Origin: JBCBCP01 sp038530575
Lineage (GTDB): Bacteria > Pseudomonadota > Alphaproteobacteria > Rhodobacterales > Rhodobacteraceae
DNA length: 64,000 nucleotides
Assembly: GCA_038530575.1 (NCBI GenBank)
Contig: JBCBCP010000011.1
Location: 8,216-72,215, forward strand
Direction of reading: 5' to 3'
How positions within the stretch are numbered: position 1 is the first letter of the stretch; the number at the start of each line of letters is the position of its first letter. Position numbers and translations under genes: made by a program. Shown here piece after piece: positions 15,900 to 24,065 of the stretch. The notes beneath the pieces are model-generated. The model was not told the DNA's origin. It did no database searches and was given only the letters and a program-made list of their open reading frames with translations.

Positions 15900-17986
15900 G
15901 GGCACGCCTTTCGTGTCAGGATTAGAGTGTGCGCGGCATCAACCGTCAGGTCGAAATCAGCGGCGACAAATGTGGTTGTTTGCGGCTCCACGATCAGCGC
16001 AGGACCGGGGAGCGTGTCGCCAGGGCTCAGCGCGTCACGTGGCACCAAGGCGGCTTGCACCTCCGCGCCCGTTACATCGCAGCGAATGGGGCGCCGCACG
16101 TCCGGCACGAAAGGCGCAGCTGGCGGTGCATTCTTTGTTTGGGCAATCGTCTGCGCAGCCGTTTTGTGGCGGACGGCCCAATTCAGGATCTCAATCTCCC
16201 TCCCCGGCACCGGGCGGGAAAACTGGGCGGCGTAGGCCGTCTCAAATGCCACTGTCAGGGTTTCGACATCACGCGAGGTAAGCGCGGCGTGGGGCAGGGG
16301 GATTTCTATCTCATGCCCCTGTCCTTTGTAGCGCATATACGCGCTGCGCACCGTCTCTGCGGGCGCGTGTTTTGCGCCTTGGGCGACAACCGCTTTGGCC
16401 TCGCAAGCCATTAAGTCCAAAAGCGCGTTCACTGCGGAAAGGTCGGCGCTAGCCAACAGCGTGTAGCGACTGCGCACGATCTCGAAGGATACGGGCGCGT
16501 AGAGAAACCCGACCGCGGACCCAACGCCTGGGCTTTGTGGGATCACAATTCGGCGCACGCCCGCACTGCGCGCGACCCGGCAGGCATGCAAGGGACCGTT
16601 CCCGCCAAACGCGATCATTGTGCGCGCGCCCAGGTCTTTTCCGCTTTCGATTGCGTGCGCCCGGCCCGCACTGGCCATGCTCTCATCGACGATACGGCTG
16701 ACCCCATCGGCAGCCTCAACTGCACCGATCCCCAGGGGCGTTCCAACCTCGCAGGCCAACGCGTGTGCTGCCGCCTGCGTATCCAAAGAAATTTGACCTT
16801 CGGCAAACGTCTCAGGATCAATATAGCCCAGCGTGACGTCTGCATCTGTTACTGTGGGCCGTGTGCCCCCACGCCCGAAGGCGACAGGCCCGGGCTCTGA
16901 TCCCGCGCTTTCAGGTCCGACGGTGAGCCGTCCGAGCCGGTCGACAGTGGCAACTGATCCGCCTCCGGCGCCAATCTCTATCATTTCGATCACGGGAATG
17001 CGCACGGGCATGCCAGAGCCTTTGATGAACCGCGCCGCCCGTCCGATTTCGAACTGGCGCGAGGTCTGCGGCGTACTTTTGTCAATCAGGCAGAGTTTGG
17101 CCGTCGTGCCCCCCATATCGAACGAGAGAACTTCGTCCAGCTGCGCCGCGCGCGCGATATGCGCTGCCAGTATCGCGCCGCCCGCAGGGCCGGATTCAAC
17201 GAGGCGGATGGGAAAGCGTGCCGCCGTGTCCAGCGTTGTCATACCGCCGCCCGCGGTCATCATCAGGATTGGGCATGACAGGCCCTCTTTTTCAAATTCG
17301 TTCGCAAACCTGCCCAGATATCCGGCCATGAGCGGTTGAATATATGTGTTCGCGACCGTGGTGCAGAGCCGGTCAAACTCCCGCGCTTCGGGGCTGACTT
17401 CAGAACTGAGCGCGACAACAAGGTCCGGAACTTCAGCCAGCAACAGATCGCGCAGTCGCTGTTCGTGCGCCGGGTTCGCATAAGAATGCAGCAGGCAGAT
17501 CGCCACGGCTTCGATCTTGTCGGCCCGCAAGGCACGCGCAAGGGCAGGGACCGCGCTTTCTTCCAGTGGGATCAGAACATCACCCGTCACAGACATCCGC
17601 TCCGGTATCGTGAACGCCCGCGTCCGCGGCACCAAAAAGTCTGGCTTGGTGAGGTTTATTTCATACTGGCTGTAACGCCGCTCGTAGGCGATTTCGAGGA
17701 TATCGCGAAAACCCTCGGTCGTGATCGTCGCGACCCTCGCGCCGCGCCGTTCAAGAAGCGCGTTGGTTGCGAGCGTCGTGCCATGAATAAAGCTATCGAC
17801 CTGATCGAGCGAACCACCCACATCACGCAGTGCGGACCGCGCCCCGGCCAAGGCGCCATGCCCGGGGTTGTGATGCGTAGTGAGCGTTTTGTTGGTGGCG
17901 ACGACGGTATTCGACAGATCGGTTAAAACCGTATCGGTAAATGTGCCACCCACATCCGTGGCGAGGCGAAACAAAGTGTCTGGCAT
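15896..17986 (-). CDS. hyuA: Hydantoinase A/N-methylhydantoinase A family protein
   Basis: The 696-residue protein starts with a ribonuclease H-like ATPase fold (RLATDVGGTFTDTVL), carries FIHGTTLATNALLER at about 66-80, and has the second nucleotide-binding stretch SFDMGGTTAKLCLID near 290. It is the partner of HyuB and heads the four-gene operon. Its N-terminal 127 codons have a diverged second copy in the same orientation 3.3 kb away (see the pseudogene near 21 kb). The upstream 600 bases should hold the operon promoter, but I could not pick one. Confidence 0.9.
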   Translation of the reverse strand: MPDTLFRLATDVGGTFTDTVLTDLSNTVVATNKTLTTHHNPGHGALAGARSALRDVGGSLDQVDSFIHGTTLATNALLERRGARVATITTEGFRDILEIAYERRYSQYEINLTKPDFLVPRTRAFTIPERMSVTGDVLIPLEESAVPALARALRADKIEAVAICLLHSYANPAHEQRLRDLLLAEVPDLVVALSSEVSPEAREFDRLCTTVANTYIQPLMAGYLGRFANEFEKEGLSCPILMMTAGGGMTTLDTAARFPIRLVESGPAGGAILAAHIARAAQLDEVLSFDMGGTTAKLCLIDKSTPQTSRQFEIGRAARFIKGSGMPVRIPVIEMIEIGAGGGSVATVDRLGRLTVGPESAGSEPGPVAFGRGGTRPTVTDADVTLGYIDPETFAEGQISLDTQAAAHALACEVGTPLGIGAVEAADGVSRIVDESMASAGRAHAIESGKDLGARTMIAFGGNGPLHACRVARSAGVRRIVIPQSPGVGSAVGFLYAPVSFEIVRSRYTLLASADLSAVNALLDLMACEAKAVVAQGAKHAPAETVRSAYMRYKGQGHEIEIPLPHAALTSRDVETLTVAFETAYAAQFSRPVPGREIEILNWAVRHKTAAQTIAQTKNAPPAAPFVPDVRRPIRCDVTGAEVQAALVPRDALSPGDTLPGPALIVEPQTTTFVAADFDLTVDAAHTLILTRKACP

Positions 17987-18611
17987 GATCAGGTCCGGAA
18001 AAAATCGACGTGAGAACGGTTGGTTCCGTCGCTACCTTGTCACAAGATCACAGCCCGTCACGCGCCGAAGCAGTGCGAGCGTAAGGCAACTATCTTTCGC
18101 ACAGGTTTCCATGACAGCACGCTGCTATGGGGAGTAACCGCCCGTCAAGGTATTTGCGCGCGGGCTTGCGTTTCGCTTGAGCCGGGAAGGTGGGTTTTGA
18201 AAATCGCCTGGTCCGAACCTACCGCAAATCATTAAATTAAGACCGCCGCTGAGCAAGTTGGGCACTTCAATCAATACCAGTACCTGCGACGATTGCAGAA
18301 AATAAGGAGTGCATTGGTCTTGCACTCTAGTCGTGTGCGCAAATCGATTGCCCTGTAGGCTGCTCTCCATCCCGGTGTGGGAAGGCCACTTAAATTGTGC
18401 CGGGACTGCATTTGGCAATCAAACGACCACAGAAGTGCGCCGGACGCTTGAGCAATTCGAGTGCTCCGCGCCAGGCGCGCATGCCCAAACTGACGACGAA
18501 GAACATGAAGTGCAGACACGCAAACTCTCGCTATGAATGAGGGAGCATCGGGGGGGCAGGTCACCGGTATGTCCGTATTTCGAATGTTGTGCAACGATAG
18601 CCATGGCTGCG
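17987..18611 (+). other. Non-coding stretch upstream of hyuA; no gene recognised
   Basis: About 625 bases hold only short open frames without family motifs. GC content drops locally around 18220-18330 (ATTAAATTAAG, GAAAATAAGGAG). The region must contain the hyuA promoter on the minus strand, and it may contain further decayed sequence belonging to the graveyard that starts at 18.6 kb. I see no convincing transposase remnant or RNA gene. Confidence 0.5.
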
Positions 18612-18720
18612 TTACTCCATCAATGTCTTGCCAACCATGCGCAGCAGGAAGATGGTGAGGATGACAGCGAAGATCCCAGTGGCAGAGGCCGCGCCTATGT
18701 TATTGTTGGCAAATTCACCG
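18612..18720 (-). pseudogene. Possible C-terminal remnant of an ABC transporter permease
   Basis: Read on the minus strand, the last 30-odd codons before a TAA give NNNIGAASATGIFAVILTIF followed by LLRMVGKTLME. One hydrophobic helix with a GxASA motif just before it resembles the last helix of sugar-type ABC permeases. Upstream the reading frame runs into the malQ fragment on the other strand, so nothing else of the gene remains. The identification is tentative. Confidence 0.3.
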
Positions 18721-18721
18721 C

Positions 18722-18900
18722 AATCCGGCAAAAGCCGATGCCAGCATTGTGGCCATCCAGCTTGATGATATCGCGGCACGCCTATCGCAGCAGAACCTTC
18801 CCGGAACGGTCGACAATTACCCGGACTGGCGGCTCTAGGCGCCGTTCACCCTCGATGACATCTGCGCGTCACCGGCATTAGGCAGTTTGCCAAAGGTATG
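18722..18900 (+). pseudogene. malQ: 3' remnant of 4-alpha-glucanotransferase (malQ)
   Basis: The plus-strand frame gives ADASIVAIQLDDIAARLSQQ and then NLPGTVDNYPDWRL, matching the conserved MalQ C-terminus (VQLED...NLPGT...HPNWRRRL). The frame is then broken by TAG at 18836-18838. Beyond the stop, APFTLDDICASPAL continues the MalQ pattern, so the stop is a disabling mutation, not the natural end. The remaining roughly 450 codons of the gene are absent. Confidence 0.72.
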
Positions 18901-18943
18901 GCCGCCCAGGGCCGCTCTAACAAACATGGAATGGAGATGGTTG

Positions 18944-20575
18944 ATGACCTCTCAGATTATTAAAACCAAGCCGATCGAAGGGCAGAAGCCGGGCACATCC
19001 GGGCTGCGTAAGAAGACGGAGATCTTTCGCACACCGGGGTATCTTGAGAACTTCGTGCAGTGCATCTTTGACGGCACAGGAGGGGCTGCCGGCAAGACAT
19101 ATGTGGTCGGTGGTGATGGGCGGTTCTTCAATCTTCAAGCGATCCGGACAATCATCCGTATGGCGGCCGCGAACGGGGCTGCGCGCCTGATCGTTGGGCA
19201 AAACGGCATCCTGTCGACGCCCGCGGCGTCAAACCTGATCCGCAAATACAAGACCGATGGCGGGATCATCCTGTCGGCCAGCCACAATCCGGGCGGCGAA
19301 AACGGCGACTTTGGGGTAAAGTTCAACGCCGCTAATGGTGGACCTGCACCTGAAAAGATCACTGACGCGATCTTTGCCAAAACGCTCGAGATCACCGAGT
19401 ACAAGATCGCCGAAGAAGAGTCTGGTGACATCTCCGAAGTTGGGTCCTTCAAGGTTGGAGACTGCAGCGTGGACGTGATCGATTCCGTCGATGACTATGA
19501 AACACTGATGCATGAGCTGTTTGATTTCGACGCAATCAGCAGTCTTTTCATGGGCGGCTTCCGTATCTGCTTTGATGCCATGCATGCCGTCACGGGTCCC
19601 TATGCGACACGCATCCTCGAAGGCACTCTCGGTGCGCCGAAAGGATCTGTAATTAACGCTGTTCCATCACCGGATTTTGGCGGCGGTCACCCTGACCCAA
19701 ACCCAGTCTGGGCCAGTGAATTGATCGCGATCATGGAAGGCGCGGATGCGCCAGACTTCGGGGCCGCATCCGACGGCGACGGCGACCGCAATATGATCAT
19801 GGGCAAGAACGCTTTCGTCTCCCCCTCCGACAGTCTCGCTCTGTTAACGGCTTATGCGCATCTGGTCCCGGCCTATTCTGGCAAGTTGGCCGGAGTGGCA
19901 CGGTCTATGCCAACAAGTCGCGCGGTCGATCTGGTGGCGGAACATCTGGGCATCCCGTGCTTCGAAACGCCAACCGGATGGAAGTTCTTCGGCAACCTTC
20001 TGGACGCGGGAAAAATCACGCTCTGCGGTGAGGAAAGCGCCGGGACCGGGTCGAACCACATCCGCGAGAAAGACGGGCTTTGGGCGGTGTTGCTCTGGCT
20101 TAACATTCTGGCGTGCGACGGGCGTGACATCGTGCAACTGCGCGCCGATCATTGGCGCAACTTCGGGCGCAACTACTACTCGCGCCATGATTACGAAGAA
20201 ATTCCGACAGACACCGCCGAAGCGCTGATGACTGCGCTGCGCACAAGCCTCGACGACTTGCCCGGCACCGCGGTAGCCGGAATGGAGGTCAGCGCAGCGG
20301 ACGACTTCGCCTACCGCGATCCCGTCGATCAATGCCTGACGGAGCATCAGGGCGTACGCATTGCCTTCACCGATGGGTCACGTTTTGTGATGCGCCTGTC
20401 CGGCACCGGAACCCAAGGGGCCACCTTGCGTGTGTATTTGGAACGCTTTGTAGATCACAGCGGAGATCACACGCAGGACGTTCAAGAGGCGCTGGCCCCT
20501 GTGATCGCGGCGGCTGAAGCTCTTGCCAATATCACCAAACACACCGGCCGGACTGAAGCAGACGTGATCACCTGA
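18944..20575 (+). CDS. pgm: Alpha-D-glucose phosphate-specific phosphoglucomutase
   Basis: The enzyme interconverts glucose 1-phosphate and glucose 6-phosphate. The 543-residue protein is full length: phosphoserine loop SASHNPGG with Ser113, metal loop SDGDGDRNM near residue 281, sugar-binding loop GEESAG near 361, and the phosphate-binding RLSGTGTQG near 485. The start MTSQIIKTKPIEG was chosen because the 19 codons before it are malQ remnant sequence. It is the only intact survivor of what looks like a glycogen/maltodextrin cluster; it may still serve sugar-nucleotide synthesis. Confidence 0.95.
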   Translation: MTSQIIKTKPIEGQKPGTSGLRKKTEIFRTPGYLENFVQCIFDGTGGAAGKTYVVGGDGRFFNLQAIRTIIRMAAANGAARLIVGQNGILSTPAASNLIRKYKTDGGIILSASHNPGGENGDFGVKFNAANGGPAPEKITDAIFAKTLEITEYKIAEEESGDISEVGSFKVGDCSVDVIDSVDDYETLMHELFDFDAISSLFMGGFRICFDAMHAVTGPYATRILEGTLGAPKGSVINAVPSPDFGGGHPDPNPVWASELIAIMEGADAPDFGAASDGDGDRNMIMGKNAFVSPSDSLALLTAYAHLVPAYSGKLAGVARSMPTSRAVDLVAEHLGIPCFETPTGWKFFGNLLDAGKITLCGEESAGTGSNHIREKDGLWAVLLWLNILACDGRDIVQLRADHWRNFGRNYYSRHDYEEIPTDTAEALMTALRTSLDDLPGTAVAGMEVSAADDFAYRDPVDQCLTEHQGVRIAFTDGSRFVMRLSGTGTQGATLRVYLERFVDHSGDHTQDVQEALAPVIAAAEALANITKHTGRTEADVIT

Positions 20576-20615
20576 GGCAGCACATCGGCCCAAAACGAGC
20601 ATGACTGGAAAAACG

Positions 20616-20720
20616 ATGAAAGACCTTCAACCCAAAGGCGCGCTGGCAAGCGCGATTGAATTTCACCTCGCGCACAGTGTCGGCAAGACACCGGACAGCG
20701 CCTCAATTACCGACTGGCGA
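20616..20720 (+). pseudogene. glgP: 5' remnant of glycogen phosphorylase (glgP)
   Basis: About 35 codons from ATG read KDLQPKGALASAIEF and then HLAHSVGKTPDSASITDWR. This matches the glycogen phosphorylase N-terminus, where an SVGK...A...DW motif precedes the catalytic body. Similarity stops abruptly at the DWR codons, where branching-enzyme sequence begins in a different frame. About 750 codons are missing. Confidence 0.7.
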
Positions 20721-20907
20721 TCCCGTGGGCTTTGGCTCAGAGCATCCCCCGGCAACAGCATCCATCGTGCACGATCTGAACGGTTTCGAATGGACTGACG
20801 AAACGTGGATGGCCATCCGCGCCGACGGCAATCGTCATGACAAGCCTGTATCGATCTACGAAGCGCACATAGGCTCCTGGCGGCGCAGCGTCGAGGAGGG
20901 GGATCGC
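20719..20907 (+). pseudogene. glgB: Internal remnant of 1,4-alpha-glucan branching enzyme (glgB)
   Basis: Sixty-odd codons read DPVGFGSEHPPATASIVHDL, then FEWTDETWMAIRA and PVSIYEAHIGSWRR. This is the GlgB stretch between the N-terminal domain and the amylase barrel (consensus DPYG...RP.TASIV, SIYEVHLGSWRR). It is fused out of frame to the glgP fragment on the left. On the right, around GGATCGCC, it is joined to a minus-strand hyuA fragment. The catalytic domain is gone. Confidence 0.78.
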
Positions 20908-21331
20908 CCGCGACCGACATACGCTCCGGCACCGTAAACGCCCGCGTGCGCGGCACCAGAAGGTCCGGCTTGGTCAGGTTGATCTCGTACTGGCTGTAGC
21001 GCCGTTCGTACGCGATTTCGAGGATATCGCGAAACCCCTGGGTCGTGATCGTCGCCACCCGCGCGCCGCGCCGCTCCAGCAGCGCGTTGGTCGCCAGCGT
21101 GGTGCCGCGAATAAAGCTGTCCACCCGGCCCATGGCGCCGCCCACATCGCGCAGGGCCCGCTGCGCACCGGCGGGGGCCCCAAGTCCGGGATTGTCGTGC
21201 GTCGTTAGCGTCTTGTTGGTGGCCAGTACGGTGTTCGACAGATCGGTCAAAACCGTATCGGTAAACGTTCCGCCCACATCCGTTAAGGCTGCGTCCAGCA
21301 CCGCGCGACCCGGATAGTCCCGCAGCGCCAA
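20903..21331 (-). pseudogene. Truncated second hydantoinase A gene (hyuA')
   Basis: The stretch 20903-21283 corresponds codon for codon to 17579-17959 of the intact hyuA (127 codons, no gap), in the same orientation. It retains TDVGGTFTDTVLTDLSNT, IRGTTLATNALLER and YERRYSQYEINLTKPD. Most base differences are at third positions, and most amino acids are unchanged. The fragment lacks the natural N-terminus, which is replaced by an unrelated 16-codon leader (ALRDYPGRAVLDAAL), and lacks 560 C-terminal residues. It could not be a working enzyme. Confidence 0.88.
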
Positions 21332-21395
21332 GTTGCCGCGTGAAAAATTCTTAAATTCGCTATAGTTCCGGCGGCAACGCTACCTTTCTCCGCCT

Positions 21396-21424
21396 TTGCT
21401 TACTTTACATAATACAGATTATAA
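21396..21424 (+). promoter_or_regulatory. Candidate promoter of the CoA ligase operon, with overlapping inverted repeat
   Basis: TTGCTT and TTATAA are separated by 17 bases, about 160 bases upstream of the CoA ligase start. The inverted repeat ATAAT-ACAG-ATTAT (21409-21422) overlaps the -10 element and could be an operator. Prediction from sequence only. Confidence 0.4.
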
Positions 21425-21583
21425 GAAATGCAGCATGACTCATCACCCAAGCCCTCAAAACCGTCTCGGTGAATGACCCTGCGTCAGTGAAATGCAATTC
21501 CGCAGCGCGGACTTGGCAAGTGGCCCGCTTTGATCCTAACATCCCTCCAGGCGCCCTCGATGCGCCAAGGGAGGACATCGTAA

Positions 21584-23275
21584 ATGCCGCACCGGACAGG
21601 CCTGAGCCTGGAGGACGCTGCCGCGCGCGTCGTTGCCGAAAACCCGGCCTTCGCGGTCGAGACGGCGATGATCCGCGGCGTCGAATATCCCGTGTTTTCC
21701 AATGCGCCGGCCCATGTCCCGGCCCTGCTGGCCGCGGGGCGAGAGCCGATGCAGGACGGCGCCGCAGAGTATCTGAGTTTCCAAGACGAAACATGGACTT
21801 ACGCGGAGTTCTGCGATGACGTCGCGCGGCTGGCACAGGTGCTTCAGACGCGGTTTGATATCTCGCAGGGCGACCGGGTTGCGCTTGCCATGCGCAATTG
21901 TCCCGAGCTGATGATTGGCATCATGGCCATCGCGTCGCTGGGCGCTGTGACCGTTTTTCTGAACGCCTGGTGGACCACGCCGGAGCTTGAATATGCGCTG
22001 AGTGACAGCGGCGCCGCGCTGGTCATTGCCGATGCAGAGCGCGCGGCGCGGCTGAAGCCTCTGGATGTGGCTGTGATCGGTGTGCGAGGTGCGGAAACCG
22101 CACATGATTACAATGCCTTAATGCGCGCAGCTCAACCAATGATGCCAGACGTCCAGATTGGCGCCGACGATGATTTTGCGATCATGTATTCGTCCGGCAC
22201 CACCGGCAATCCGAAGGGCGTGGTTCAGACCCACCGAGGGGCCATTTCGGCGGTGTGGACGTTCCTGATGCAGGCCGTTGTTGCGCCGCTCATGGACCCG
22301 CCTGCCCCGGACGCGCCGACTGCGCCGCGCCCCGTGGGCCTTGTTGCCACGCCGCTGTTTCATGTCACGGCAACACACCCGGTGTTTTTGCTCTCGATCC
22401 CGGCTGGCGCCAAGCTGGTGGTGATGGACAAATGGGACGCGCAAGAGGCTGTTCGGCTGATCGAGGCGCATGGGATCAACCGGTTTATCGGTGTGCCAAC
22501 CCAGTCCGCTGATCTGATTGGCGCGGCAAGAGCGGCGGGCAAGTCACTGGAGACGATAGATTATCTCGGCTCCGGTGGTGCAAAGCGTCCGCCCGCCCAG
22601 GTGGCCGAGTTGGCAAACGCCTTTCCGAACGCGAACCCGGCGACGGGCTGGGGCATGACGGAGACCAACGCGGTCGGCATCGGCCTTGTCGGTGATGAAT
22701 ATGTGGCCAACCCGAGCGTGGCCGGGCGGCTCTATCCGCCCATCCAGGCGCTAGAGATCCGCGACCCTCAAGGGCGGGCATTGCCCACCGGCGAGGTCGG
22801 AGAACTGACTGTGAAAAGCGCGGCCAACATGCGGGAATACCTCAATAAACCAGACGCGACGGCCGAGGTGCTGAAGAACGGCTGGCTCTCGACCGGCGAT
22901 CTTGGTTTTATCGACGCGGATGGTCTCGTCACCATCGTCGACCGGGCCAAAAATATCATCATTCGCGGCGGTGAGAACATCGCCTGCCTTGACGTAGAAG
23001 CCGCGCTGCACCGCCACCCTGCCGTGGCCGAGGCCTGCGCCTTTCCTGTGCCGCATGCACGGCTTGGCGAGGTCGTCGGGGCGGGTATTCAGGTGAAGAA
23101 CGGCGTGCAACTTACTGAAGAAGAGTTGAAAACGTTTCTTCAAGGTGCCATCGCGCATTTCAAGATACCTGCCCACATTTGGTTCCAAACCACGCCCCTG
23201 CCCCGCGGCGCAACCGACAAGCTGGACCGTCGCGGTCTGCGCGATGCCTGCCTGAAAGACTTTGACCATGCCTGA
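21584..23275 (+). CDS. AMP-dependent acyl-CoA synthetase (class I adenylate-forming)
   Basis: The 563-residue enzyme should activate a carboxylic acid to its CoA thioester through an acyl-AMP. It shows the P-loop-like IMYSSGTTGNPKGVV near residue 200, WGMTETNA near 359, STGDLGFIDADG near 435, and DRAKNIIIRGGENI near 455. The catalytic lysine is probably in ATDKLDRRGLRD near the C-terminus. A strong AAGGGAGGA site sits 9 bases before the ATG. It heads a five-gene beta-oxidation-type operon and overlaps the hydratase start by 8 bases. Confidence 0.92.
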   Translation: MPHRTGLSLEDAAARVVAENPAFAVETAMIRGVEYPVFSNAPAHVPALLAAGREPMQDGAAEYLSFQDETWTYAEFCDDVARLAQVLQTRFDISQGDRVALAMRNCPELMIGIMAIASLGAVTVFLNAWWTTPELEYALSDSGAALVIADAERAARLKPLDVAVIGVRGAETAHDYNALMRAAQPMMPDVQIGADDDFAIMYSSGTTGNPKGVVQTHRGAISAVWTFLMQAVVAPLMDPPAPDAPTAPRPVGLVATPLFHVTATHPVFLLSIPAGAKLVVMDKWDAQEAVRLIEAHGINRFIGVPTQSADLIGAARAAGKSLETIDYLGSGGAKRPPAQVAELANAFPNANPATGWGMTETNAVGIGLVGDEYVANPSVAGRLYPPIQALEIRDPQGRALPTGEVGELTVKSAANMREYLNKPDATAEVLKNGWLSTGDLGFIDADGLVTIVDRAKNIIIRGGENIACLDVEAALHRHPAVAEACAFPVPHARLGEVVGAGIQVKNGVQLTEEELKTFLQGAIAHFKIPAHIWFQTTPLPRGATDKLDRRGLRDACLKDFDHA

Positions 23276-24053
23276 ATTCGTCACCACCGAAACGCACGGC
23301 CCCGTGCTGGTCGTCACCATGAACCGGCCAGAGGCGTATAACGCCGTGCACGCGGCCATGCATCACGAGATGGACGCGATCTGGAACGATTTCCGCGATA
23401 ATCCAGAGCTTTGGGTGGCGATCCTCACAGGAGCGGGGGACAAGGCGTTTTGTGCGGGCAATGATCTGAAGGCCTCAGCGCAGGCGGCGGCCTCGGGCAC
23501 GCGGCAGGCGCCCATCCCAGACACGGGGTTCGCGGGCCTCAGCAAGCGCTTTGATCTCGATAAACCGATCATTGCCGCGGTGAACGGCTTTGCCATGGGC
23601 GGCGGGTTCGAGACGGCGCTGTCTTGCGACATCATCCTGGGCGCCGAACGCAGCACCTACGCCCTGCCCGAGGTCAAGGTCGGGTTCTTTGCTGCCACCG
23701 GCGGCGTGCAGCGTCTGAGCCGGTACATGTCGCCCACAAAGGCGGCCGAGCTGCTCTTTACCGGGCGCCACATGAACGCGGCAGAGGCGCTGTCGCACGG
23801 TATCCTGAACGCGGTGCACCCGGATGATGCGCTGATGGATGCGGCGATGGGACTCGCGCAGGAGATCGCGGCACAGGCCCCCTCCTCTGTCCGCGCCACA
23901 AAAAAGGTTTTGAACGCGTTGGAACGTGAGGCGCTCGACGGTTCGCTTGCCTATTCCTACGATGTTCTTGCCGAGCTGATGACAACCGAAGACCACCGCG
24001 AGGGCGTCACCGCTTTCGCCGAGAAACGCAAACCCAACTGGGTCAACCGCTAG
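23268..24053 (+). CDS. Enoyl-CoA hydratase/isomerase (crotonase) family protein
   Basis: The 261-residue crotonase-fold protein shows AFCAGNDLKASA (oxyanion hole, about 64-75), GFAMGGGFETALSCDI (about 106-121) and LPEVKVGFFAATGGVQRL, with the Glu of PEVK in the position of a crotonase catalytic Glu. It would hydrate an enoyl-CoA made by the dehydrogenase encoded next. The ATG is used as start; a TTG six bases upstream is possible. It lies 12 bases before the dehydrogenase gene. Confidence 0.9.
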   Translation: MPEFVTTETHGPVLVVTMNRPEAYNAVHAAMHHEMDAIWNDFRDNPELWVAILTGAGDKAFCAGNDLKASAQAAASGTRQAPIPDTGFAGLSKRFDLDKPIIAAVNGFAMGGGFETALSCDIILGAERSTYALPEVKVGFFAATGGVQRLSRYMSPTKAAELLFTGRHMNAAEALSHGILNAVHPDDALMDAAMGLAQEIAAQAPSSVRATKKVLNALEREALDGSLAYSYDVLAELMTTEDHREGVTAFAEKRKPNWVNR

Positions 24054-24065
24054 GAGCCAATAGCC

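Noticed and set aside
14796..16235. 479-codon plus-strand frame across hyuB and hyuA
   Set aside because: It crosses the boundary of two well-supported overlapping genes on the other strand and has no family motif.
17880..18137. Short frame containing part of the hyuA antisense and spacer
   Set aside because: No ribosome site, no motif; arises from the hyuA 5' end shadow.
18271..18594. 107-codon minus-strand frame in the graveyard, considered as a transposase remnant
   Set aside because: No DDE, IS or integrase motif and atypical Arg/Cys composition; left as unexplained non-coding DNA.
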